This document shows positions 17,093-25,297 of a stretch of 64,000 bases of DNA, piece after piece. The translations under genes were made by a program, and so were the position numbers. Each line of letters starts with the position of its first letter. Positions within the stretch are counted from its first letter, which is position 1. Location of the stretch: positions 124,001 to 188,000 of the forward strand of contig NZ_CBCSIQ010000002.1 of assembly GCF_965139615.1 (NCBI RefSeq), in the 5' to 3' direction. The stretch is from Kerstersia similis. Its GTDB lineage: Bacteria > Pseudomonadota > Gammaproteobacteria > Burkholderiales > Burkholderiaceae_B. Below the pieces are notes generated by a model, which was not told the DNA's origin, searched no databases, and worked only from the letters and a program-made list of their open reading frames with translations.

Positions 17093-19372
17093 TCAGCCTT
17101 TGACGCGGACGATCTTCTGCACCTGGGGCACGTGGCGGATGGCGCGAATGACACGCGCCAGCTGTACACGGCTTTCCACTTGCAGCGTCAGTTGCAGCGA
17201 GACCGTGGCGACGGCATCATCATGCATGGTGACATGAATGATATTGGCCTCGGCTGCCGTGACTTCCGCAGCAATGCGGCCCAGCGTGCCGCGCTCGTTG
17301 CGCGCGGTCACATCCAGGCGGGTGGAGAAATGCTTGGCGGTTTTTTCATCCCAGGCCACCGAAACCCAGCGTTCCGGTTCTCTGGTCTGGCCACGCGTGG
17401 CGACCGGACAGTCGGCAATATGCACGACCAGGCCATGGCCGGCGCGCAATTCGGCAATGATGGGGTCGCCCGGCAGCGGGTGACAACAGGGTGCCAGCTG
17501 CACAGCCTGGCCTTCATTGCCCTGGATGGGAATGGGGGCAGAGCGGGCGCTGACGATTTCATCGACGGCTGCCGCTGTCGTGGCGACCAGATCCGAACCC
17601 GGCATGAAGCGCCGGGCCACGACGGCCGCCAGGCGCTTGCCCAGCCCGATGTCTGCCAGAATCTCTTCGCGGCTGCGGGCACCGCTGACGCGGACAAGCT
17701 TGTCCCAGGAAGGGTCGGTGGATTCGGGCAGTTCCGCCTTGATGGCCTGCATGGCCTGTTGCAGCAGACGTTCGCCGAATGCGACGGATTCCTCGTACTG
17801 CACATTGCGCAGGTAGTGGCGGATTTCCGAGCGGGCGCGGCCGGTACGGACATAATTGAGCCACTGGGCGCTGGGACGAGCCGAGGGCGCGGTAATGATT
17901 TCGACGGTATCGCCGCTGCTCAGTTCGCTATCCAGCGGCATGAATTCGCCGTTGATGCGGGCTGCGACGGCATGATGGCCGATATCCGTATGGATGGCGT
18001 AGGCGAAATCCACGGGCTTGGCGCCACGCGGCAGCGAAATGATGCGCCCCCGCGGCGTGAAAACATAAACGGCGTCCGGGAAGAGATCGACCTTGACGTG
18101 CTCCAGGAACTCGCCGGAATCGCCGGTCTGGCTCTGGATGTCCAGCAGCGACTGCAGCCATTGGTGCGTGCGCTTCTGCAGCTCGTTGAGCGGGACGTCG
18201 TCTTCCTTGTAGAGCCAGTGCGAGGCCACGCCTTCCTCGGCGATATGGTGCATATCGCGCGTACGGAATTGGAATTCGACCGGCGTGCCGTAAGGCCCGA
18301 CCAGCATGGTGTGAAGGGACTGGTAGCCATTGAGCTTGGGAATGGCGATGTAGTCCTTGAACTTGCCGGGCACCGGGCGGTACAGCTGGTGCAGCGTACC
18401 CAGGGCCAGATAGCATTCCGGCACGGTGTGCACGATGATGCGAAAGCCGTAGATGTCCAGCACATCGGAGAAGGATTTCTTCTGCGACGCCATTTTCTGG
18501 TAAATGCCGTAAAGCGACTTTTCCCGGCTGGATATATCCGCTTCAATGCCGGCGGCGGGAAGGGCCGCCGCCACGGCATCGTGAATCTTGCCCAACACTT
18601 CACGGCGATTGCCGCGCGCAGCCAGCACCGCTTTGCGCAGCACGCGATAGCGGTTGGGGTGGATGGCTTCGAAACAGAGATCCTGCAATTCCCGGAACAA
18701 CGCATTCAAGCCCAGGCGGTTGGCAATGGGCGCGTAGATTTCCAGGGTTTCGCTGGCAATGCGGCGGCGCTTTTCGGTGCTGACAGCATCCAGCGTACGC
18801 ATATTGTGCAGGCGGTCAGCCAGTTTCACCAGGATGACGCGGACGTCACGCGCCATGGCGAGCAGCATCTTGCGAAAGCTTTCCGCCTGTTGCTGCGCCT
18901 TGCTGGCGAATTCCAGGCGGTCAAGCTTGGAGAGGCCATCAACCAGTTCTGCGACATCAGGGCTGAAGCGCTCGGCCAGTTCCTGCTTGGCCACGCCCTG
19001 ATCTTCAATCACATCATGCAGCAGGGCGGCCATCAGGGCCTCTGCATCCAGCTTCCAGCCGGCACAGATTTCCGTGACTGCAATGGGATGTGAAATGTAG
19101 GGGGCTCCGCTGGCGCGGAACTGCCCCAGGTGGGCTTGATCCGCAAAGCGGTAGGCCTCTCGAACCTTGGCGACCTCTTTTTCAGTGAGGTAGCCGCTGA
19201 TGATTTCGGTCAGGCCTGCCAGCGATGCTACCGGTTGGCTGGCCACCGTTTCGCCGGCAGCGTGGCCGCCGGCATCATCGTGGGATTTGCTCTGGCGCTT
19301 CCCCAGCCTGGAACCGGCCTTGATGGCAGCCAGTAGACCGGTTGACGCTTGTTTCAGGCCCGAGAAGTCCAT
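17093..19372 (-). CDS. spoT: Bifunctional (p)ppGpp synthetase/hydrolase
   Basis: The 759-residue protein has the full long-RSH layout. The N-terminal HD hydrolase contains SHPIAVTEICAGWKLDAEAL and the LLHDVIED metal site near residue 117. The synthetase domain is marked by KSLYGIYQKMASQKKSF and NGYQSLHTMLVG. The TGS domain follows (DAVYVFTPRGRIISLPRGAK), then the helical/CC region with the HPLPGDPIIAE signature, and a C-terminal ACT domain. An intact HD motif means it can break down (p)ppGpp as well as make it. It is the last gene of gmk-rpoZ-spoT, 18 bp after rpoZ. Whether a separate relA exists cannot be seen here. Confidence 0.94.
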   Translation of the reverse strand: MDFSGLKQASTGLLAAIKAGSRLGKRQSKSHDDAGGHAAGETVASQPVASLAGLTEIISGYLTEKEVAKVREAYRFADQAHLGQFRASGAPYISHPIAVTEICAGWKLDAEALMAALLHDVIEDQGVAKQELAERFSPDVAELVDGLSKLDRLEFASKAQQQAESFRKMLLAMARDVRVILVKLADRLHNMRTLDAVSTEKRRRIASETLEIYAPIANRLGLNALFRELQDLCFEAIHPNRYRVLRKAVLAARGNRREVLGKIHDAVAAALPAAGIEADISSREKSLYGIYQKMASQKKSFSDVLDIYGFRIIVHTVPECYLALGTLHQLYRPVPGKFKDYIAIPKLNGYQSLHTMLVGPYGTPVEFQFRTRDMHHIAEEGVASHWLYKEDDVPLNELQKRTHQWLQSLLDIQSQTGDSGEFLEHVKVDLFPDAVYVFTPRGRIISLPRGAKPVDFAYAIHTDIGHHAVAARINGEFMPLDSELSSGDTVEIITAPSARPSAQWLNYVRTGRARSEIRHYLRNVQYEESVAFGERLLQQAMQAIKAELPESTDPSWDKLVRVSGARSREEILADIGLGKRLAAVVARRFMPGSDLVATTAAAVDEIVSARSAPIPIQGNEGQAVQLAPCCHPLPGDPIIAELRAGHGLVVHIADCPVATRGQTREPERWVSVAWDEKTAKHFSTRLDVTARNERGTLGRIAAEVTAAEANIIHVTMHDDAVATVSLQLTLQVESRVQLARVIRAIRHVPQVQKIVRVKG

Positions 19373-19390
19373 CGCCAGCCTCCCAGGGGA

Positions 19391-19594
19391 TCAGGTCGGA
19401 ACTTTACGCAGCATTTCCAGGCCGGTGACGCCTTCGGCAATTTCGCGCAGGGCGGTAACAGCTGGCTTGTTCTTCGATTCGATGCGGGAGCTGTGGCCCT
19501 GCGCCAGCTCACGGGCGCGATAAGCAGCTGCCAGCGCCAGCTGGAAGCGGTTGGGCGATTTTTGCAGACAATCTTCGACGGTGATACGGGCCAT
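19391..19594 (-). CDS. rpoZ: RNA polymerase omega subunit
   Basis: The start at 19594 gives 67 residues (MARITVEDCLQKSPNRFQLA), the normal omega N-terminus. RIESKNKPAVTALREIAEGV is the conserved core. An in-frame ATG eight codons earlier is rejected because omega begins with MARIT. Omega helps assemble the beta-prime subunit and forms part of a ppGpp site on RNA polymerase. That fits its place between gmk and spoT, since guanine nucleotide supply, ppGpp turnover and the ppGpp target subunit share one transcript. Confidence 0.95.
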   Translation of the reverse strand: MARITVEDCLQKSPNRFQLALAAAYRARELAQGHSSRIESKNKPAVTALREIAEGVTGLEMLRKVPT

Positions 19595-19633
19595 GGCGAA
19601 TCTTAAAAAAGGGAACAAAAACAGGATGATGCC

Positions 19634-20266
19634 TTAGCGGGCGTCCAGCAGGCCAAAGCGTGCAAACAGTTCGGTATTGCGTTTGCTTTGGACGGGGTAG
19701 CGCAGGCGGGCACTGTGAATGATTTGTTCAAAGGCCTGCAGCGCATCGCTAAATTCTTGATTAATAATAACATATTCGCACTCGGACGCATGCGAAATCT
19801 CGCTGGCGGCAGCGGCCAGGCGCTTGGCGATGACAGCTTCCGCATCCTGGCCTCGGCGCCGCAGGCGCGCTTCCAGTTCTTCAATGGAAGGCGGCAGGAT
19901 GAAGATGCCTATCGCGTGCGGGAAAAACTGGCGTACCTGGCGTGCGCCTTGCCAGTCGATCTCCAGAATAATGTCGTGGCCGGCGGCGATGGCGGCGTCA
20001 ATGGCATCGCGGGGCGTGCCGTAATAATTGCCATGGACTTCGGCCCATTCCAGCATCTCACCTGCATCCCGGCGGCGCAGGAATTCAGGGATATCGACAA
20101 AGCGGTAGTCGCGGCCGTCCTCTTCGCCTTCGCGCGGTGCGCGGGTGGTGCAGGAAACGGAGAGCGCGATATCAGGATGCCGTTCGAGCAGGGCGCGAAC
20201 CAGGCTGGATTTGCCAGCGCCGCTGGGCGCGACGACGATGAACAGATTACCGGAGTGGGCGGACAT
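19634..20266 (-). CDS. gmk: Guanylate kinase
   Basis: The ATG at 20266 gives 210 residues starting MSAHSGNLFIVVAPSGAGKS, with the P-loop APSGAGKSS at once visible. An upstream in-frame start would add 39 residues and is rejected. Family segments include VSCTTRAPREGEEDGRDYRF (GMP binding), WAEVHGNYYGTP and ILEIDWQGARQVR. The enzyme phosphorylates GMP to GDP. It is the first gene of the gmk-rpoZ-spoT group, 39 bp before rpoZ, and divergent from the sulfurtransferase gene. Confidence 0.95.
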   Translation of the reverse strand: MSAHSGNLFIVVAPSGAGKSSLVRALLERHPDIALSVSCTTRAPREGEEDGRDYRFVDIPEFLRRRDAGEMLEWAEVHGNYYGTPRDAIDAAIAAGHDIILEIDWQGARQVRQFFPHAIGIFILPPSIEELEARLRRRGQDAEAVIAKRLAAAASEISHASECEYVIINQEFSDALQAFEQIIHSARLRYPVQSKRNTELFARFGLLDAR

Positions 20267-20438
20267 GGGGAAAGAATACCTTAACGAAGGCGGCAAGCAT
20301 AGCAAACTTAAAGGCTTCCAGCGCTGAAAACCGGGCAATTTCCCCCGGTTTTGCCCGGCGCAGGCCAAGCCAAACGGCCACACTGGATTTACACTGCTGG
20401 CAGCTTATTCGCCGTCCACCGTCTTACCGGAGATTTCC

Positions 20439-21305
20439 ATGGCCCCTCATTCCCCGCTTGTTACCGTTGCGCAATTGCAGGAGTGGTTGCAGCAGCGACC
20501 TACCGAGGTGCTGGTGTTGGACGCCAGCTTCGATCTGGGTGATCCTGCGGCGGGTCAGCAGGCATTTCTGCAGTCTCATTTGCCCGACGCGGCCCATATC
20601 GACCTCGACAAACATCTGAGTTCCAGGCCGGACGGCAGCAATGGCCGCCATCCTTTGCCGGATTTTGCTGCATTCGCTGCCGTGCTGGCGCGGCTGGGCG
20701 CCGACAATACCACGCATATCGTGGCGTACGACCGGCAGGGCGGCATGTATGCGGCACGGGTCTGGTGGCTGTTGCGGCGCGCCGGCCATGCCCAGGCCCA
20801 CGTGCTGGATGGCGGCCTGCAAGCCTGGCAGGCTGCGGGCCTGCCTTTGGCCGAAGGGCCTGCTGCAACCCGGCGCTCCGGCAGTTTCAGGTTGAGGCCG
20901 GCGCTGGTGGAAATCGTGGATTATGAAACGCTGCGGCCGCTGGTGGATGCCCAGGCGGCGCCGCTGATTGTCGATGCCCGGGCGCCAGACCGTTTTCGCG
21001 GAGAGAATGAAACGCTGGATCGTATCGGCGGACATATTCCTGGCGCAAAGAATCGGTTTTTCCGGGACAACCTCGATGCCCAGGGGAAATTTCTGGCGCC
21101 TGACGCATTGCGTGCGGCTTTCGAGGCTTTGCTTGACGGCCAGCCGGCGTCGGGGGCTGTCATGCAGTGTGGGTCGGGCGTGACGGCCTGCCACAATCTG
21201 CTGGCGCTCGAGGTGGCGGGTTTGCCGGGTGCCAGGCTGTATCCGGGTTCTTGGAGCGAATGGTCCTCGCGCGATGGCGCGCCTGTGGCCACCGGCACAG
21301 CCTAA
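20439..21305 (+). CDS. sseA: 3-mercaptopyruvate sulfurtransferase-type rhodanese
   Basis: The 288-residue protein has two rhodanese domains. The first is inactive; the second has the catalytic loop MQCGSGVTACHN near residue 239. A CGSGVT loop, rather than the CRKGVT of thiosulfate sulfurtransferases, points to 3-mercaptopyruvate as sulfur donor. The N-terminal part has VLVLDASFDL and HIPGAKNRFFRDNLD, also typical of SseA. It transfers sulfane sulfur to cyanide or thiols. It stands alone, divergent from gmk and 291 bp before phnD. Confidence 0.88.
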   Translation: MAPHSPLVTVAQLQEWLQQRPTEVLVLDASFDLGDPAAGQQAFLQSHLPDAAHIDLDKHLSSRPDGSNGRHPLPDFAAFAAVLARLGADNTTHIVAYDRQGGMYAARVWWLLRRAGHAQAHVLDGGLQAWQAAGLPLAEGPAATRRSGSFRLRPALVEIVDYETLRPLVDAQAAPLIVDARAPDRFRGENETLDRIGGHIPGAKNRFFRDNLDAQGKFLAPDALRAAFEALLDGQPASGAVMQCGSGVTACHNLLALEVAGLPGARLYPGSWSEWSSRDGAPVATGTA

Positions 21306-21504
21306 ATCGGCACAGCCTGAGATTTACCGCAGGACGCCGGTCGGTTTGGGTCGGCGTCTTCCGGCGTGTACAGGGTTGGCCTATCTCCATGGCGCGTTCA
21401 ACCTAAGCGCCAGGCCGCCTCGCCCAGCGCCGTGCCGAAGTCTCTGGATGGCTTGCCTGCGCGGTTTTTACGCGCAGGGCGGGCCATGACAGGAAGTGAG
21501 GGCA

Positions 21505-21534
21505 GTGTCATCAGGATTTCATCGCCGGTATTCA
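21505..21534 (+). promoter_or_regulatory. Candidate Pho box and -10 element for the phnDCEE operon
   Basis: GTGTCAT-CAGG-ATTTCAT (21505-21522) has the 7-4-7 layout of a PhoB box (consensus CTGTCAT, 6 and 5 matches of 7). It is followed after 6 bp by TATTCA as a weak -10, the usual arrangement when PhoB replaces the -35. It lies 75 bp upstream of phnD. Phosphate control would make sense for a phosphonate or phosphite transporter. The match is by eye only. Confidence 0.42.
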
Positions 21535-21596
21535 AACTGGCAAGCTGATTCCGGTCCGCAACCCAGCGGCGGGCCATTTACCGGAGAAATCAGCTC

Positions 21597-22565
21597 GTGA
21601 AAAAGACACTGCTTTGCCTGGCTCTTGGAATGACGTTCATGGGCGCGGCTCAGGCGCAGGATGCCTGCCCGCGTGGTGAATTGGATAGCCGCTATTGTGA
21701 CCGCGATGGCGATATGGTGGCCGATGCGCCTACCGACCCCAAGGAGTGGGTGGATCCGGCGACTCTGGTGTTCGCCTATACCCCGGTGGAAGATCCGGAA
21801 GTCTATCGTGGTGTCTGGGATGGCTTCCTGAAGCATATGAGTGCGGTGACGGGCAAGAAGGTCCAGTTCTTCCCCGTACAGTCCAATGCCGCGCAGATCG
21901 AAGCCATGCGTGCCGGACGCCTGCATGTCGCCGGTTTCAATACTGGTGGCAACCCCCTGGCGGTCAATTGCGCGGGCTTCGTGCCGTTCGCAATGATGGC
22001 GGACAAGCAGGGCGCCTATGGCTATGAGATGGAAATCATCGTGCCTGCCGATAGCAGCGCGCAGAAAATCGAGGACCTGAAGGGCAAGACCATCGCCTTT
22101 ACCTCGCAGACGTCCAACTCGGGCTACAAGGCGCCGTCAGCGCTGCTGGCCAGCGAGTATGGCATGCAGGCAGATCGTGATTACAAGCCTGCCTTTTCCG
22201 GCAAGCACGACAATTCGGTGCTGGGCGTAGCGAATAAGGATTACGACGGCGCTGCCGTGGCCAATTCCGTCATGAACCGGATGATCGGGCGCGGTACGGT
22301 AGATGCAGACAAGCTGCGCAGCATCTACAAATCGCAGTCGTTCCCGACGACGGGCTATGGCTACGTCTATAACCTGAAACCTGAGCTGGCCGACAAGGTA
22401 CGCGAAGCGTTCTTTACCTACGATTGGACGGGCAGCCCCTTGCTGGAGGAGTTCAGCAAATCCAGCCCGCCCCAGGAAACGTTTATCCCCATTACCTATA
22501 AGGAACATTGGGGCGTGGTGCGTGATATCGACCGCGCAATGGACGTCAGCTATAGCTGCAAGTAA
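21597..22565 (+). CDS. phnD: Phosphonate/phosphite/phosphate ABC transporter binding protein
   Basis: The 322-residue protein starts at GTG 21597 after CCGGAGAAA and has a signal peptide (VKKTLLCLALGMTFMGAAQA). PhnD-family features include FAYTPVEDPEVYRGVWDGF, QSNAAQIEAMRAGRLHVAGF, the loop FTSQTSNSGYKAPSALL where the Ser/Thr-rich stretch contacts the phosphorus oxoanion, and PPQETFIPITYKEHW near the end. The mature protein has extra cysteines (DACPRGELDSRYCDR), a variation seen in some phosphonate binders. It is the first gene of a D-C-E-E operon. Confidence 0.88.
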   Translation: MKKTLLCLALGMTFMGAAQAQDACPRGELDSRYCDRDGDMVADAPTDPKEWVDPATLVFAYTPVEDPEVYRGVWDGFLKHMSAVTGKKVQFFPVQSNAAQIEAMRAGRLHVAGFNTGGNPLAVNCAGFVPFAMMADKQGAYGYEMEIIVPADSSAQKIEDLKGKTIAFTSQTSNSGYKAPSALLASEYGMQADRDYKPAFSGKHDNSVLGVANKDYDGAAVANSVMNRMIGRGTVDADKLRSIYKSQSFPTTGYGYVYNLKPELADKVREAFFTYDWTGSPLLEEFSKSSPPQETFIPITYKEHWGVVRDIDRAMDVSYSCK

Positions 22566-22708
22566 CCCCGGGCGCTGGCGCCAGGCGCTCCGCGACGGAG
22601 ATGGCCTGGACCGGCGCGCCCATGGCCGGCCGCCCGCCAGCGGCCCATGCATGAGCCGCGCCCAGCCCGTCGGGCCATGCGCGGGTTGCCGGCCGCCATG
22701 GAGCCACC

Positions 22709-23542
22709 ATGCTGCAACTGCAATCCCTGAGTAAACGTTATGCGACTGGCGACCTGGCGCTGGACCAGGTCGAACTGGCGCTGCCGGCTGGCCAGGTGAT
22801 GGCCTTGATCGGGCCCTCCGGCGCCGGAAAAAGTACCTTGATTCGCTGCGTCAACGGTCTGGTGACGCCATCGTCGGGCAGCATTACGCTGGCGGGCGAT
22901 AGCCTGACCGGCCTGAGTGCCGCCCGGTTGCGGCGGGCCCGCCGCCAGATCGGGATGATTTTCCAGGAGTACGCCCTGGTAGAGCGCCTGAGCGTGATGG
23001 AGAACGTGTTGTCCGGCAGGTTGGGGTATGTGGGGTTTTGGGCCAGCTGGTTGCGCCGTTTTCCTGCCCAGGACATTGCCCGCGCGTTTGAGCTGCTGGA
23101 TCGTGTCGGTTTGGCCGGCTTCCAGGATAAGCGTGCCGATGCGCTGTCCGGCGGGCAGCGCCAGCGTGTCGGGATTGCTCGGGCGCTGATGCAGGAGCCG
23201 CAGTTGCTGCTGATTGATGAACCGACAGCGAGTCTGGATCCACGTACGGCGCGGCAGATCATGCGTTTGATTTGCGAGCTGTGCCGTGAGCGCAGCCTGT
23301 CGGCCATTATCAATATTCATGATGTTCCGCTGGCGCTGCGTTATGCGGACCGTATCGTCGGCCTGCGCAAAGGCAAGGTCGTGTATGACGGCGCGCCTGC
23401 CGGGCTGGACGCCGCCGCCTTGACCGAGATTTATGGCGAGGAAGATTGGAATGCACCTGCCCAGGCGCCGGAGGCTTCCTTGGCAGAGGATGAGGCCGAC
23501 GGCGCGCCGGCCGGAGCGCGTTTGCAGGGGAGTCTGGCATGA
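22709..23542 (+). CDS. phnC: Phosphonate ABC transporter ATP-binding protein
   Basis: The 277-residue ATPase has Walker A GPSGAGKSTLIR near residue 34, the Q-loop IGMIFQEYALVERLSVMENV, signature LSGGQRQRVGIARAL, Walker B LLIDEPTASLD and the H-loop NIHDVPLAL. LVERLSVMENVLSGRLGYVG is characteristic of PhnC proteins. The last 35 residues are Ala-rich and unlike the core. It follows phnD after 143 bp, a gap holding a hairpin, and overlaps the first permease by 4 bp. Confidence 0.9.
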   Translation: MLQLQSLSKRYATGDLALDQVELALPAGQVMALIGPSGAGKSTLIRCVNGLVTPSSGSITLAGDSLTGLSAARLRRARRQIGMIFQEYALVERLSVMENVLSGRLGYVGFWASWLRRFPAQDIARAFELLDRVGLAGFQDKRADALSGGQRQRVGIARALMQEPQLLLIDEPTASLDPRTARQIMRLICELCRERSLSAIINIHDVPLALRYADRIVGLRKGKVVYDGAPAGLDAAALTEIYGEEDWNAPAQAPEASLAEDEADGAPAGARLQGSLA

Positions 23543-24372
23543 GTCGTGCGCTTGCGACAGGGGCGGTGTCAGGTCGCGGCGCTTACCCAAGCCAATGGCG
23601 GCGTCCGCCGCGTTGGGGGTCGCCCTGGAAAACCCGTTTGCTGACGACCTTGCTGGTGCTGTATCTGTTCTGGGCGCTGGGTAGTTTGCCGATCAACTGG
23701 GATCGTGCGGCGGAAGGGTTGGGCCGGGCCGCGCTGTTGTTCAAGCAGTTTTTCGTACCGGATTTCACCTCCCGCTGGAGTGAAATTTTCGCCGGCTTGG
23801 TAGAGAGCCTGACGATGACAATTACCGCAACAGTGCTGGGGATTGCGTTGAGCGTGCCTGTGGCATTGGGTGCCGCGCGCAATATGGCGCCCTGGCCGGT
23901 CTATGCAGCCTGCCGTACCTTGGTGGCGGGCGCACGCGCTTTTCCGGAAATCATCATCGCCATTTTGTTCGTGAAGATGTTCGGGTTCGGGCCGCTGGCG
24001 GGCATGGTGACGCTGGTGATCGCGTCCATCGGGTTTCTGGCGAAGTTGCTGGCCGATGAAATAGAAACGATAGATTCCTCTCAGTGGGAGGCGTTGCGCG
24101 CAACGGGCGCCAGCTGGTTGCAATGCGTGGTGTTTGCGGTGATGCCGCAAATCAAGCCGCGTCTTGCGGGTTTGTCGATGTATCGGCTGGATATCAATTT
24201 CCGCGAGTCCGCCGTGCTGGGGATCGTGGGCGCCGGAGGGATAGGCGCGACCCTAAATACTTCGCTGGATCGCTATGAGTTCGATACGGCAGGGGCGATT
24301 CTGTTGCTGATTATCGTGATTGTTCTATTGGCGGAGTATGCATCCGGTTTGGTGAGGCGACATTTCCAATGA
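23539..24372 (+). CDS. phnE: Phosphonate ABC transporter permease, first copy
   Basis: The 277-residue inner-membrane protein has about six helices and the PhnE signature FPEIIIAILFVKMFGFGPLA followed by the EAA loop (LADEIETIDSSQWEALRATG). The ending FRESAVLGIVGAGGIGATLN is typical. It begins with a polar, positively charged 30-residue tail. The 4-bp overlaps with phnC and with the second permease show tight translational coupling. The two permeases probably form a heterodimeric channel. Confidence 0.88.
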   Translation: MSRALATGAVSGRGAYPSQWRRPPRWGSPWKTRLLTTLLVLYLFWALGSLPINWDRAAEGLGRAALLFKQFFVPDFTSRWSEIFAGLVESLTMTITATVLGIALSVPVALGAARNMAPWPVYAACRTLVAGARAFPEIIIAILFVKMFGFGPLAGMVTLVIASIGFLAKLLADEIETIDSSQWEALRATGASWLQCVVFAVMPQIKPRLAGLSMYRLDINFRESAVLGIVGAGGIGATLNTSLDRYEFDTAGAILLLIIVIVLLAEYASGLVRRHFQ

Positions 24373-25211
24373 AGAGCGCTGGTTTTGATTCAGGTTCTCC
24401 TGCAGGCGCAGGTGCAGCGGTTCCCGTCTGGCGCCACCGGAGTACGGCGGCACAGCGTGCCAATTGGCTGTGCTGGCTGTTGGGGGCTTTGCTGTTTTAT
24501 CTGGGGTGGCAGGAGATCAGTGAAAATACGATCTGGGTGTTCGCTGCAGATGCGCCCAGCGCTGCCTGGGATATGGTGTCGCGTATGTTTCCGCCGCGCT
24601 GGCATTATGTCGGGCAGTTGTGGCAACCGCTGGTGGATACGATTCATATTGCGACGCTGGGCACGTTGATTGGCGCCGTGTTGGCGATTCCGCTGGCGTT
24701 TCTGGCTGCTAGGAATACGACGCCTAGCCGTTGGCTGGCACGTCCGGCAGCTTTGGTGGTGATTGTGACGTCACGGTCGATCAATTCCCTGATCTGGGCG
24801 ATGCTGCTGGTGATCATGCTCGGGCCTGGGCCCTTGGCCGGGACGATCGCCATTGCGTTGCGGTCGGTGGGCTTTGTCGGCAAGTTGATTTATGAGGCGA
24901 TAGAAGAGACCGATGCCCGGCAGGTTGAGGCCATTGAGGCGACGGGGGCCAGCCGTTTGCAGGTGCTGGGCTACGGGATTGTGCCGCAAGTGATGCCAGC
25001 GATTGTCGGGACGGTGGTGTATCGCTGGGATGTGAATATTCGTGAATCGACGATTCTGGGGATTGTGGGGGCTGGGGGTTTGGGCTTGCCTTTGGCCGCA
25101 TCCGTGGATACGCTGGCCTGGCCTCAGGTTACCTTGATTTTTATTGCCATTCTGGTGATGGTCGGGGTGGCGGAGTGGGGGTCCAATCGGATACGCAGTC
25201 GATTGATTTAG
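24369..25211 (+). CDS. phnE: Phosphonate ABC transporter permease, second copy
   Basis: The 280-residue permease is homologous to its upstream neighbour. It shows TSRSINSLIWAMLLVIMLGP, the EAA loop YEAIEETDARQVEAIEATGA, and NIRESTILGIVGAGGLGLPL near the end. Helices start after a 35-residue polar tail. It ends the operon: the next gene, katA, converges on it, with a GC-rich 14-bp hairpin in between. No C-P lyase, phosphonatase, ptxD or htx gene follows, so the imported compound must be processed by enzymes encoded elsewhere. Confidence 0.88.
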   Translation: MKSAGFDSGSPAGAGAAVPVWRHRSTAAQRANWLCWLLGALLFYLGWQEISENTIWVFAADAPSAAWDMVSRMFPPRWHYVGQLWQPLVDTIHIATLGTLIGAVLAIPLAFLAARNTTPSRWLARPAALVVIVTSRSINSLIWAMLLVIMLGPGPLAGTIAIALRSVGFVGKLIYEAIEETDARQVEAIEATGASRLQVLGYGIVPQVMPAIVGTVVYRWDVNIRESTILGIVGAGGLGLPLAASVDTLAWPQVTLIFIAILVMVGVAEWGSNRIRSRLI

Positions 25212-25257
25212 TTCGTCGTGGTATCGCCAAGGCATTGCGGTGGTGCCGCGGCCGGGC

Positions 25258-25293
25258 GGCGCGCATGCCGTTCTTGGGGACGGCATGCGCGCC
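25258..25293. terminator. Strong hairpin between convergent phnE and katA
   Basis: GGCGCGCATGCCGT and ACGGCATGCGCGCC form a perfect 14-bp stem with an 8-nt loop, 4 bp from the katA stop. Neither strand has a T-run after it, so it may work as a transcript-protecting hairpin or a weak bidirectional terminator. Confidence 0.6.
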
Positions 25294-25297
25294 GAGT

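Noticed and set aside
17018..19093. A 691-codon open frame on the plus strand opposite spoT
   Set aside because: It is fully antisense to spoT, has no family signature, and is explained by GC-rich codon bias of the real gene.
22570..22590. Hairpin after phnD (CTGG/CCAG core) as a terminator
   Set aside because: The stem is short and bulged and has no T-run. It may slow transcription before phnC but is not a supported terminator.
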